From assembly GCA_018380115.1 (NCBI GenBank), contig JAGZUF010000009.1, forward strand, positions 1 to 64,000: a stretch of DNA of 64,000 bases, written 5' to 3'. This DNA comes from Oscillospiraceae bacterium (GTDB lineage Bacteria > Bacillota > Clostridia > Oscillospirales > Ruminococcaceae). A model generated the notes under the pieces. That model did not search any database. It was given only the letters and a program-made list of their open reading frames with translations, and was not told the DNA's origin. Positions 7,118-15,078 of the stretch are shown piece after piece. Numbering within the stretch: the first letter of the stretch is position 1; every line of letters starts with the position of its first letter. The translations under genes were made by a program, and so were the position numbers.

Positions 7118-7564
7118 ATGAACATGTTCGAAACCGTCCGCGCCATCATTGGCGAGAACGTGACGAACAATCCAGAGGAAATTCTTTCCTCACAAGGTGT
7201 AAAAATCTTTTTTCTTCCCATGGTGGGAATAAGAGGGATATACAAAGCGATTCACTGCATCCCAATGGTTTTTATAGATTCGAATTTGGATGAACACGAG
7301 CAGCGGTTTGTAATGGCGCATGAATTGGCCCATCACATGTTCCATCGTGGTTTGAACCGTGTATTTTTGGATAGGTGCACACATATGAAAACCGATTGCT
7401 ACGAGCGGGAAGCCGAATTGTTTGCCGCCTGCCTGCTATGCCCGGAACCATCCGAATACATATTTGAGGGTGAAACCTATACAGACCTTGCCCATCGCAT
7501 GGGCGTATCTGAATATGTTGCAAAGTTGTACTATAAAGAATATAGTCGGCTTATATTCAGTTAA
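7118..7564 (+). CDS. ImmA/IrrE-family zinc metallopeptidase
   Basis: The 148-residue protein has the zincin motif HELAH at residues 68-72 and a downstream YEREAELFAACLL helix (residues 95-107) supplying the third ligand, the standard ImmA/IrrE arrangement. It follows the repressor gene by 24 bases with a GAGGTG site before the ATG. Family members cleave cognate XRE repressors to trigger prophage or ICE induction. The pairing here makes that the likely role; the inducing signal is not visible. Confidence 0.9.
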   Translation: MNMFETVRAIIGENVTNNPEEILSSQGVKIFFLPMVGIRGIYKAIHCIPMVFIDSNLDEHEQRFVMAHELAHHMFHRGLNRVFLDRCTHMKTDCYEREAELFAACLLCPEPSEYIFEGETYTDLAHRMGVSEYVAKLYYKEYSRLIFS

Positions 7565-7584
7565 ACAAAAAAGAAGGGGATAAC

Positions 7585-8019
7585 ATGCGCATTTCAAAGG
7601 CGTTCGCTCTTTTGGCCGTTTGTATTTTCGTTTTGACTTCCTGTTCAAATTATGACTATGTGTCAAAAGAAGAACAAGCTTACCAGGAAGAAATCTCCTA
7701 TGAGGCCGGGTTTTCAGATGGAATTGAATTTTGTGCCACTGAATATATGGCACTATGTTATGCAACAGACCAGCTTTTGGAGGATGAAAACTATCATGTT
7801 ATAGATGAATTGTTGGAAACATTCAGTGCGTCGCATGTATTCGGTGATTATGTAGCGGATGCAGAAACCGGCCTATATCATTACTTTATGTGCGGAGATT
7901 TTCACAAAATCGAAGAAATTTACCAAGAAGACCCACAACGTATTGTAATATTAGACGTTTCTGCCCCAAAAGACGATGCAGAGGCGCGCGGATTTGAACC
8001 ATGCCCAGAGTGTATTTGA
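7585..8019 (+). CDS. Prophage-encoded lipoprotein, function unknown
   Basis: The 144-residue product has a lipoprotein signal: MRISKAFALL, a hydrophobic core and the lipobox LTSC with Cys20. The mature part is acidic (YVSKEEQAYQEEISYEAGFSDGI) and ends in a Cys-containing tail (EPCPECI). It follows the ImmA gene by 20 bases and is probably expressed from the lysogen. Lysogenically expressed phage lipoproteins often alter the host envelope or block superinfection; here that is only a possibility. Confidence 0.7.
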   Translation: MRISKAFALLAVCIFVLTSCSNYDYVSKEEQAYQEEISYEAGFSDGIEFCATEYMALCYATDQLLEDENYHVIDELLETFSASHVFGDYVADAETGLYHYFMCGDFHKIEEIYQEDPQRIVILDVSAPKDDAEARGFEPCPECI

Positions 8020-8119
8020 AAAAGATTGTCTCTTGTCATCATCCTGTATATCTTTTTCAGAGAGATTCACAGTGTTCTTTATCGACAGAATATAAAGACT
8101 GATATTAAAGGGGTTTATC

Positions 8120-9496
8120 ATGAAAAAGAAAAGCGGTTCAACTATTTTTAACTGGTTTTTTTCTGTATTTTGTATACTAGCTTTCTTTGTGTATTTGGGA
8201 ACGGTTTCTTCTTTTCTTTTCTTGGTGGTTGGTATTATTTCACTTCCCATTCCTATTTTTCGTGGGTTATTTGAAAAAATCCCCGGCGCACCAAAATCTA
8301 GGATAGCCATTCTAGCAGCAGCTTTCATTTTAGCGAGTGGCCTTACCCCTAATTCTTCCCATGACTTGCCTACTTCTTCGCCATTGTCTACCCCTTCCAT
8401 AGCGGTTTCAAGTTCCTCTGATTCTTCGTCGATTTCCGCAACTCCCTCCCCTTCTCCGCCCCAAATTGAAAATTCATATTTCAATGTCACATTTATTGAT
8501 GTTGGACAGGCTGACAGCGCACTTATAGAATGTGATGGTCATTTTATGCTGATTGATGGGGGAAATGTTGCAGATTCCTCTAAAATATATACAGTTCTTA
8601 AAAATCATAATGCCAGCCACTTAGATTATGTTATTGGCACTCATGCACATGAAGACCATATTGGTGGCCTAGCCGGTGCCCTTGAATACGCATCGGCGGG
8701 TACTATATTTTGCCCCGTAACAGATTATGATAGTGACGCATTCCAAAATTTTAAGAACCGTGCTGATATCAACGGTGGAATTATTATCCCTTCTGCTGGC
8801 ACAGAGTTTTCTTTGGGTTCTGCTTCTGTGCATATCCTTGGGTTAAATGCCAGTGATGATACGAACGATACTTCTATTATTTTGAAAATTACATATGGTA
8901 ACACTTCGTTTTTGTTTACTGGCGATGCCGAATATGCTGGGGAACAAGCTGTAATTGGAGCTGATTTGTCCGCAGATGTATTAAAGGTCGGACATCATGG
9001 CAGCGAAACTAGTACTTCATATCAGTTCTTGCGTGAAGTTATGCCGAAATATGCTGTTATTTCTGTAGGTACGGATAACAGCTATGGACATCCAGACGAT
9101 GCCGTGTTGAGTAGATTGCGTGATGCAGATGTCAAAGTTTTCCGCACCGATATGCAAGGCGATATTACAATAGAATCTGATGGCGATTCTCTTGTAGTCA
9201 CTCCAACTAGAAATGCTGATGCTGATACCAACCCAACGCAAACAGATGGAAGCGGTCAAAAAGCCACTTCCCAACAGCAGGAATCAACTGTTCATCCTAC
9301 GCCTGTTCCAGCACAACCCACTCCTACACCAAAGCCTGCCCCTCAACAGCCATCCCAAGGGAATATGGTTTGGATAAGTGGTAGTGGGAAAAAGTATCAT
9401 AGCAATCCTAATTGCAGCGGCATGAAAAACCCATGGCAAGTTTCACTAAGTGAAGCGCAGGCCATGGGCAGAGAGCCATGTAAAAAGTGCTATTGA
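8120..9496 (+). CDS. Membrane-anchored ComEC-like metallo-beta-lactamase-fold protein
   Basis: The 458-residue protein has two to three N-terminal membrane helices (about residues 10-50 and 60-75), a Ser/Pro-rich linker (80-115) and an MBL domain of the ComEC/Rec2 C-terminal type. This starts FNVTFIDVGQADSALIE and carries the metal motif THAHEDH at 174-180, a later FTGDAE and HHGSETS. A Pro/Thr-rich spacer leads to a small C-terminal Cys/His domain (YHSNPNCSGM...PCKKC) seen on other clostridial surface MBL and nuclease proteins. The topology places the catalytic part outside the membrane. The reaction is unknown; DNA or nucleotide phosphoester cleavage is plausible from ComEC relatives. It is a probable lysogenic-conversion (moron) gene. 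Confidence 0.75.
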   Translation: MKKKSGSTIFNWFFSVFCILAFFVYLGTVSSFLFLVVGIISLPIPIFRGLFEKIPGAPKSRIAILAAAFILASGLTPNSSHDLPTSSPLSTPSIAVSSSSDSSSISATPSPSPPQIENSYFNVTFIDVGQADSALIECDGHFMLIDGGNVADSSKIYTVLKNHNASHLDYVIGTHAHEDHIGGLAGALEYASAGTIFCPVTDYDSDAFQNFKNRADINGGIIIPSAGTEFSLGSASVHILGLNASDDTNDTSIILKITYGNTSFLFTGDAEYAGEQAVIGADLSADVLKVGHHGSETSTSYQFLREVMPKYAVISVGTDNSYGHPDDAVLSRLRDADVKVFRTDMQGDITIESDGDSLVVTPTRNADADTNPTQTDGSGQKATSQQQESTVHPTPVPAQPTPTPKPAPQQPSQGNMVWISGSGKKYHSNPNCSGMKNPWQVSLSEAQAMGREPCKKCY

Positions 9497-9535
9497 GCTT
9501 GGAAATAAATTTATTCAAATACTAAGGTGAAACCC

Positions 9536-9892
9536 ATGGCAAAAAAAGACTGGCTTTATAAAGAAATGCAGGGCATCCTTTTTGCGAAAAGCGGAATCAA
9601 CGTCCAGGCGGATTTTGTTGTTCCAATCGACGATACCCTTGTTCCACCCTATCATCATGGAGATTATCTGCTTATCCATGCACAGCCAGATATTTTCGAG
9701 GGTGAGCTTGGTCTCTTTGTTATTAACGGGAAACCCCACATCAAAATCCGAGAAGAAAAGTTTCTCACGTCTCTTAACTCAAATATTCTCCCCGTTCCTT
9801 TCAATGACGCTGTACAATGCCGCGGAAAAGTTGTGGGCAGGCTAAAAGCTGCGTGCATCGAAAAAATAAATCCTGTTGAAAAATCAAACTAA
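9536..9892 (+). CDS. S24/LexA-like peptidase-fold protein without DNA-binding domain
   Basis: The 118-residue protein resembles the S24 C-terminal domain alone. DDTLVPPYHHGDYLLIH aligns with the usual Ser-containing segment before a GD, and LGLFVINGKPHIKIREE with the beta strands that carry the catalytic Lys (Lys70). The position normally held by the nucleophilic Ser appears to be Thr34. There is no helix-turn-helix. ATG 9536 is chosen because AGGTGA lies five bases upstream; the GTG at 9527 overlaps it. It could be a decoy or co-regulator of a LexA-type pathway, or a Thr-dependent autoprotease. Confidence 0.6.
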   Translation: MAKKDWLYKEMQGILFAKSGINVQADFVVPIDDTLVPPYHHGDYLLIHAQPDIFEGELGLFVINGKPHIKIREEKFLTSLNSNILPVPFNDAVQCRGKVVGRLKAACIEKINPVEKSN

Positions 9893-9914
9893 TCCCGTCC
9901 AAATCTCAGAGCAA

Positions 9915-9996
9915 TAAAATAAAAAACGCCCCGGTGCTACCAACACCGAAGCGTTTTGATAGAATAGCTTACCCGTAGTGGGCAATCCATCCTCGC
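9915..9996 (-). ncRNA. Candidate small RNA gene with its own promoter and terminator
   Basis: On the minus strand a near-consensus sigma-A promoter, TTGTCA (10027-10032), 18 bases, TATAAT (10003-10008), is followed by about 80 bases with no convincing open frame. This ends in a strong intrinsic terminator: stem CGGTG/CACCG plus flanking AACGC/GCGTT, then a T-rich run (9911-9957). The 5' part can form a hairpin (AATCCAT and ATGGATT arms at 9985-9991 and 9999-10004). It lies between the rightward lysogeny genes and the leftward GNAT operon. No known RNA family is recognised. Confidence 0.55.
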
Positions 9997-10002
9997 AAAT
10001 GG

Positions 10003-10032
10003 ATTATACCACCTTCGGGCAGGCTTTGACAA
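10003..10032 (-). promoter_or_regulatory. Sigma-A promoter of the small RNA
   Basis: The -35 TTGTCA and -10 TATAAT elements are separated by 18 bases on the minus strand. It is among the best promoter matches in the window, and the only gene-like unit downstream is the short hairpin-terminated transcript. Confidence 0.65.
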
Positions 10033-10060
10033 GTGCACCCAGGAGGTGTTTTTTATATAG

Positions 10061-10087
10061 CAAAAAAGCGGCCCATCGAAGGCCGCT
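10061..10087 (-). terminator. Terminator of the GNAT operon
   Basis: AGCGGCC, a six-base loop (ttcgat) and GGGCCGCT form a stem followed by TTTTTTG on the minus strand, about 40 bases beyond the GNAT-like gene stop. Confidence 0.75.
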
Positions 10088-10124
10088 CCACTCGTCCGGC
10101 GTACTTACAGTACGCTTAATACTG

Positions 10125-10754
10125 CTATTTTTTGTATCTAAGTAATTGAATCAGTTCTTTTCCACTGAGATTCTTTTTTTCGTCTTTATCAAGAAGCCTC
10201 CGCTGAAATTCTTGAAATCCCTGCCTAGTGTAAAATTCAAGCAATGGTTTCTTGTCTTCGCACTCAACATAGCAAATTCTTCCACCCGCAATCAATTGAA
10301 TCTTTTCAATCTCCATTAAGGCTATGCCAATCAAGTCATTTCCGCTAATCAGGCAATCCGCCCCGTCCGTATAATTTTTCCCAAGTTGAGCAATCAAAGG
10401 CGCTGGAACAGTAAGATTCCCATCTATAGAATCTCCAATTGAGAAGGATTTGACTTTTCTATATTGAGTATTTGAAAAGATATCACGAGGAATTGAAAAA
10501 GCTTTCGTAGTGAGAGTAAAATACCCTACTAATATCAAAGAATCGGTTTCTCCAACATCGCAGAACACCAAATGTGTAGGCGCTAATGCAGATTTAGAAA
10601 ATTGCACAGCTCTATGATGAAGAAAATATTCAACGTCCCTATTAAGCGGACAAGAAAAATTGGAGAGGATGTCATTGACCTTTTCCTCTCCAATTTGTTC
10701 AATCAACTCTTTTAACGAAAACCTTCTGTAAACTCCCATCGAATTTTTACACAC
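10125..10754 (-). CDS. GNAT-like acetyltransferase-fold protein, possible toxin
   Basis: The 209-residue protein has a late GNAT-like core. CYVECEDKKPLLEFYTRQGFQEF (about residues 160-182) is the usual C-terminal motif, where Tyr and GF line the acetyl-CoA pocket. ALMEIEKIQLIAG precedes it, and a strand (LILVGYFTLTTKAFSIP, about 75-90) is typical of the substrate half. The canonical Q/RxxGxG/A loop is not obvious. It is preceded by a 57-residue gene in the same operon, an arrangement like toxin-antitoxin pairs with GNAT toxins, although the small partner is not a recognisable ribbon-helix-helix protein. Confidence 0.6.
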   Translation of the reverse strand: MCKNSMGVYRRFSLKELIEQIGEEKVNDILSNFSCPLNRDVEYFLHHRAVQFSKSALAPTHLVFCDVGETDSLILVGYFTLTTKAFSIPRDIFSNTQYRKVKSFSIGDSIDGNLTVPAPLIAQLGKNYTDGADCLISGNDLIGIALMEIEKIQLIAGGRICYVECEDKKPLLEFYTRQGFQEFQRRLLDKDEKKNLSGKELIQLLRYKK

Positions 10755-10766
10755 ATCCCTTAAAAA

Positions 10767-10940
10767 TTAGAATCTGTCCAAATACTTTTTAATGTCTGTG
10801 CCCCTCACTTCTTCGCAAGGTTTTGACAATTCGATTTTACGTGAAGTAATTAAGGCGGATTTTTCGATGGCATCAACAAACCGATTTGCGTCACTTTTGG
10901 ACTTAAACTGAACCATTTTCTGAATGCTCTTCGTAGCCAT
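10767..10940 (-). CDS. Small partner protein of the GNAT gene (possible antitoxin)
   Basis: The 57-residue protein begins MATKSIQKMVQFKSKSDANR and ends in a Lys/Asp-rich tail (GTDIKKYLDRF). The ATG at 10940 is preferred over an upstream in-frame start because AGAGAGGAGG lies just upstream. It ends 12 bases before the GNAT-like gene, so the two are co-transcribed. The segment KSDANRFVDAIEKSALI suggests a small DNA- or protein-binding helix pair. An antitoxin role is inferred from size, order and context only. Confidence 0.5.
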   Translation of the reverse strand: MATKSIQKMVQFKSKSDANRFVDAIEKSALITSRKIELSKPCEEVRGTDIKKYLDRF

Positions 10941-11044
10941 AATGAAAAGCCTCCTCTCTACTTGGCGAACAATTCCTTTAACCACAATATAAAAATGGAC
11001 AAATTTTTCTAAAACTCCACTTTTTACGAAAAATTAAGGTTAAA

Positions 11045-11086
11045 GGGCTTGCCTGCCTAAAAGCATGCTAAGCCCGCCTAAAGCAT
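11045..11086. promoter_or_regulatory. Hairpin and direct repeats upstream of the integrase gene
   Basis: GGGCTT...AAGCCC (11045-11075) encloses GCCTAAAAGCAT (11055-11066), and a second copy GCCTAAAGCAT follows at 11076-11086. Such repeats beside an integrase gene may be arm-type recombinase or excisionase sites or regulatory elements. The 10986-11237 gap otherwise holds the upstream regions of the GNAT operon and of int. Confidence 0.35.
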
Positions 11087-11237
11087 CTATAATCATCCAT
11101 CACATCTATATTATATGCACAAGCCGGATTAAAAGTAAATAGATTTCATTGGAATTTTCACAGTGAAATATTCCATACCTTTTTTAAAATGTTTGTTTTC
11201 TCAGGTTATTGAGTGTATTTTTTGGAGGTGGTTTTAT

Positions 11238-12437
11238 ATGGCAAAATCCAAAAAGCGTGCAGATGGCCGGTATGCGCGGCAAATTTACTTGGGCATCGAT
11301 GCACAGGGAAAACGGAAATATAAAACAATTTATGCCGCTACTGCAAAAGAGGCGGACAGGATGGCCGCCGAGTATCGTTCGGCTCTCGGAAGGGGGTTAG
11401 ACCCCTTTGCGTCAGCCCGTACCGTCAAAGACCTGTTGGATGCTCTGCTGAACGCCAAGCGGGCGCAGGGCGTTGGCGCAAGCTGGCAGCGCACACTTGA
11501 GATTTATGCGCGGCATCTTTCCCCGCTTTGGCCTGTGCCTGCTGCGAAAGTACGGACGGCAGATATTCAGCGCCAGATGAACGCTTTGGCCGAGAATGGG
11601 CTGTCACATAAAACGCTCACCGAAATATTGTGTACCATCAAGTCTGCCTTTGCTATGGCAATTCCTGAAATCGTGCAATATAATCCGTGTTTGCGCGTCG
11701 TAGTCCCCGCTGGACGGCCATCGCAAAAGCGTGGTTGGTTGGATGTTGAGCGCCGCCAGTGGATAATAGACACGCCGCACCGGGCGCGGCGTGCGGCCAT
11801 GCTGATGATGTTTGCAGGGCTGCGGCGAGGCGAAGCCACCGCGGTAACTTGGCCGGATATAAATCTGGACGCAAGGACTATTCTGGTCTCTAAAAGCTGG
11901 GATTTCGTCGCAGATAAACTCAAACCCCCAAAAACAGCAGCAGGCAAGCGCGTGGTGCATATCCCCGTTATACTGGCCGATTTTCTCCGGGCCGAGCGCG
12001 CGGCAGACCCCGATACCCTATATGTTATCCATACTGCCAGAGGTGCCCGCATGACAGAAAGCGCATGGAGGCGTCTGTGGGCAAGCTATATGGCAGACCT
12101 TAATATCAAATATGGATACCACAACGCCATGAATAAATACGCCACGAACAAAAAAGAAGCAGATGGAAAGCCCCGTGGCCGTCTGCCTATATTGATAAAC
12201 ACTTTTACCCCGCAGGAGCTGCGGCATACTTTCTGCACACTCCTTTATCTTGCCGGTGTAGATGTCCTCACTGCGCGTGACCAGATGGGGCATAGCGACA
12301 TCAGCGTTACACTTGGCATTTATACTCACCTCGATAAATTCTTTAAGGCCCGAAAAATGCATAAACTGGATGATTTTCTTTCTGGCTCCACAGATGCAAG
12401 TCAAATGCAAGTCAGCGACACGAACAAAATGGCCTGA
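11238..12437 (+). CDS. int: Tyrosine site-specific integrase of the prophage
   Basis: The product (399 residues from ATG 11238, with GGAGGTGG upstream) has an N-terminal AP2-like arm-binding region (ADGRYARQIYLGIDAQGKRK), a SAM-like core-binding domain (TVKDLLDALLNAKRAQG, about 55-140) and a C-terminal catalytic domain. Catalytic residues are visible: Arg in AGLRRGEA (about 195), LRHTF with His and Arg (about 328), HSDIS with His (about 351) and Tyr in LGIYTH (about 361). It cuts and joins the phage at the tRNA-Arg site whose remnant lies 26 bases beyond its stop. Confidence 0.95.
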   Translation: MAKSKKRADGRYARQIYLGIDAQGKRKYKTIYAATAKEADRMAAEYRSALGRGLDPFASARTVKDLLDALLNAKRAQGVGASWQRTLEIYARHLSPLWPVPAAKVRTADIQRQMNALAENGLSHKTLTEILCTIKSAFAMAIPEIVQYNPCLRVVVPAGRPSQKRGWLDVERRQWIIDTPHRARRAAMLMMFAGLRRGEATAVTWPDINLDARTILVSKSWDFVADKLKPPKTAAGKRVVHIPVILADFLRAERAADPDTLYVIHTARGARMTESAWRRLWASYMADLNIKYGYHNAMNKYATNKKEADGKPRGRLPILINTFTPQELRHTFCTLLYLAGVDVLTARDQMGHSDISVTLGIYTHLDKFFKARKMHKLDDFLSGSTDASQMQVSDTNKMA

Positions 12438-12463
12438 TAGGCCGCTTTCTTCCTATTTTTCCC

Positions 12464-12513
12464 TTCGGCTCCGACCCGGAAGGCCGCTGGTTCGAATCCA
12501 GTCGGGCGCACCA
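12464..12513 (+). other. attR: 3' half of tRNA-Arg(CCG) left by prophage insertion
   Basis: The sequence holds a complete anticodon stem-loop (TTCGG / loop CTCCGAC / CCGGA, anticodon CCG at 12471-12473), variable bases, the T-arm (GCTGG TTCGAAT CCAGT) and the 3' acceptor strand CGGGCGC plus ACCA. The 5' half (acceptor GCGCCCG and D-arm) is absent upstream, where integrase sequence lies instead. The prophage therefore recombined into the tRNA 3' half, and the intact tRNA-Arg should lie at the other end, left of the window. Confidence 0.85.
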
Positions 12514-12516
12514 AGC

Positions 12517-12569
12517 AAAAAGCCTTGAAAAGCCTGTATTGATACGCTTTTCAAGGCTTTTTATTTTTT
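12517..12569 (+). terminator. Strong intrinsic terminator of the original tRNA-Arg
   Basis: A 17-bp perfect inverted repeat (AAAAAGCCTTGAAAAGC and its complement, 12-base loop) is followed by a T-rich tract. It directly follows the tRNA CCA end, so it belonged to the host tRNA gene. It now separates integrase from the cas operon. Confidence 0.85.
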
Positions 12570-12756
12570 CGCTTCGTAAATTCCATTAAAAAACATCAAA
12601 ATGCCGTTTTGCATATCAAAAAAACAGCCTTTCTTTTCGAAAAGCGGTGCCATTTTAATGCAAAAGTCCTTTTTATGGGACAAAAAGCCTGTTACGATAC
12701 AGCCAATGGGAAATATTTCCGAAGCCTCTTTATTTTCAGGAAGGGAAGATGCTTAT

Positions 12757-14922
12757 ATGACAACGCCAGAATACATTGCCCACACGCGCGAAGACGGCGC
12801 GGTACAGCGCGTTGACGAGCACCTGCGCGGCACTGCACGGCTGGCCGCACAGTTTGCCGCCGATTTTGACGCAAAAGCGCTTGGGGCCGTGTGCGGCTTT
12901 CTGCACGATATCGGCAAATATTCCGGCGCCTTCCAGGCGCGCATCCGCGCCCCGGAACGCCATGCCACGGTAGACCATTCCACTGCCGGGGCCAAAGAAG
13001 CCTACCGGCTCGGGCTGCTTCCAGCGGCCTTTGCCGTAGCCGGCCACCATGCGGGCCTGCCGGACGGCGGCTCGGAATCAGATGGCCCGGACGCCTCCAC
13101 CCTGCTCGGCCGCGTAAAGCGAGGCACAGATCCCTGTGAGCCATGGCGGGGGGAAGTTTCTCTGCCGGAGGCCGCGCTTCCGGAATTCTGCATGAAAGAT
13201 GGCTATGCACTCTCTTTTTTCACCCGCATGCTGTATTCCTGTCTGGTGGACGCCGATTTTCTGGACACCGAGGCCTTCATGCTGAAAGGGAACGCCGGCC
13301 GGGCAGGCACTGCGCCCCTGAGCCCACTTTTGGAAAAAGTGCGCGCCAGATGCAGCAAATGGCTGAACGCCCCCGCCCCTTCCGAGGTGGACAAACGGCG
13401 CTGCGAGGTGCTGCGCGCCTGCGCACAGCGCGGTCAGGAATGGGGCCCCGGCCTTTTCACGCTCACTGTGCCCACCGGCGGCGGTAAAACGGTGTCGTCG
13501 CTGCGCTTTGCACTGGAGCACGCGGTAAAGAACGGGCTGAATCGCGTAATCTATGTCATCCCCTATACCTCCACCATCGACCAAACGGCCAGAGTTTTCT
13601 GCGAAATACTAGGTGAAGAAAATGTACTGGCACACTATGCGGGCGCCAGCTACCAGCTGCAGGAGAAGGGCGCGCTTTCGCCGGAGGAATACCGCAAGGC
13701 GCTGGCCGCCGAGAACTGGGACGCCCCTGTCATCGTCACCACGGCTGTGCAGTTTTTTGAGTCGCTGTACGCGAACCGCAGCTCCCGCTGCAGGAAGCTG
13801 CACAATATTGCCAAAAGCGTGGTCATTTTTGATGAGGCGCAGACCCTGCCCGTGCCCTATCTGCGCCCCTGTATCGCGGCCATTGGACAGCTGGCGGCGC
13901 ACTACCGCACCAGCGCCGTATTCTGCACAGCCACACAGCCCGCTTTGGGCGGCCTTTTGGAAGAGCTGGCGCCCGGCCTGATGCCCCGCGAGCTCTGCCC
14001 TCGGCCGGAGGAATTGTTCCATGCGCTGCGCCGCACCACGCTGAAGCCGATGGGCGAGCTTTCCCACCAGACACTGGCAGACGCGGTAAACGCACAGTAT
14101 CAGGCGCTGTGCGTGGTGAACCGCCGTTCCGCCGCGCAGGAGATATACGGCCTGCTGGCCCCGGAAGGACGCTATTGCCTGACCACGCTGCTCTGCCCGG
14201 CAGACCGCACCCGCCTTTTAGAGGACATCCGCCGGAGGCTTCTGGCCGGCGAGGCATGCCGCGTCGTCTCCACCAGCCTGATTGAGGCGGGCGTGGATGT
14301 GGATTTCCCCGCCGCCTACCGGGAAGAGGCGGGGCTGGATTCCGTTTTACAGACGGCGGGCCGTTGCAACCGCGAGGGCCGCCGCACCGCGCAGGAGAGC
14401 GTCGTGGGCGTCTTTTCCACGGCGCAGGGCGCCCCGGCCATGCTTGCCCAGAATATCTCTGCCTTCCGCGCTGTGCAGCGGGCTTTTTCAGATTGGGCCC
14501 TGCCGGACGCCGTCGCACACTATTTTCACGCCTTGTTCAGCCTGAAGGGGCCCGAGGCGCTGGATGCAAAGCAGGTTCTTCCCGCCTTCCGCTGCGGGCT
14601 TGCGGGCAGTGTGCTGCCCTTTGCGCAGGTAGCGGAGGCTTTTCACCTGATTGATGCCCCCATGCGTACCGTATATGTGCCCATAGAAGCAGGGACCGCG
14701 CTGTGTGAACAGCTTCGCCAGGGCCTGCACAGCCGGGCGCTGTTCCGGGCGCTGGGACGCTATGGCATATCTGTATACGCACAGCATTTCGCCGCACTGC
14801 GCGCAGCTGGGGCATTGGCCATGGTGGATGAGGAGAGCGCCGTGCTGGCAGACCCCTCCTTCTACAGCCGCGAAACGGGCCTGGCCCTGGATGTGGAGGA
14901 CGGCCAGGGGTTCATCCTGTAA
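12757..14922 (+). CDS. cas3: CRISPR-associated helicase-nuclease Cas3 (type I-C)
   Basis: The product (721 residues from ATG 12757) has an N-terminal HD nuclease domain (FLHDIGK with His50-Asp51; HATVDHSTAG; AGHHAGLPDGG). A superfamily 2 helicase follows, with Walker A PTGGGKT (about 239-245), the DEAQ box (about 359-362), a TAT-like motif (FCTATQPAL) and motif VI (QTAGRCNREGR). Cas3 is recruited by the target-bound Cascade and degrades DNA. AGGAAGGGAAG precedes the chosen start; upstream in-frame ATGs extend into unlikely sequence. It heads the cas operon, 156 bases before cas5. Confidence 0.95.
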   Translation: MTTPEYIAHTREDGAVQRVDEHLRGTARLAAQFAADFDAKALGAVCGFLHDIGKYSGAFQARIRAPERHATVDHSTAGAKEAYRLGLLPAAFAVAGHHAGLPDGGSESDGPDASTLLGRVKRGTDPCEPWRGEVSLPEAALPEFCMKDGYALSFFTRMLYSCLVDADFLDTEAFMLKGNAGRAGTAPLSPLLEKVRARCSKWLNAPAPSEVDKRRCEVLRACAQRGQEWGPGLFTLTVPTGGGKTVSSLRFALEHAVKNGLNRVIYVIPYTSTIDQTARVFCEILGEENVLAHYAGASYQLQEKGALSPEEYRKALAAENWDAPVIVTTAVQFFESLYANRSSRCRKLHNIAKSVVIFDEAQTLPVPYLRPCIAAIGQLAAHYRTSAVFCTATQPALGGLLEELAPGLMPRELCPRPEELFHALRRTTLKPMGELSHQTLADAVNAQYQALCVVNRRSAAQEIYGLLAPEGRYCLTTLLCPADRTRLLEDIRRRLLAGEACRVVSTSLIEAGVDVDFPAAYREEAGLDSVLQTAGRCNREGRRTAQESVVGVFSTAQGAPAMLAQNISAFRAVQRAFSDWALPDAVAHYFHALFSLKGPEALDAKQVLPAFRCGLAGSVLPFAQVAEAFHLIDAPMRTVYVPIEAGTALCEQLRQGLHSRALFRALGRYGISVYAQHFAALRAAGALAMVDEESAVLADPSFYSRETGLALDVEDGQGFIL

Positions 14923-15078
14923 ATTTTAATGAAGCACCCCATTTGCTCTATCTGCAAATTGCCCTAAATTCTGCTTTGCATCCTGTGCGCTTTTCCGGTT
15001 TGCTCCGCTATTGATTGACCTGTTTCTCATTTGCCGGTATCCTGATTTCAGAACATGTATCACAAAGGAGATGATGCC

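Noticed and set aside
12464..12513. A complete tRNA gene at the prophage end
   Set aside because: Only the anticodon arm, T-arm and 3' acceptor strand are present; the 5' acceptor and D-arm are missing, so it is an attachment-site remnant.
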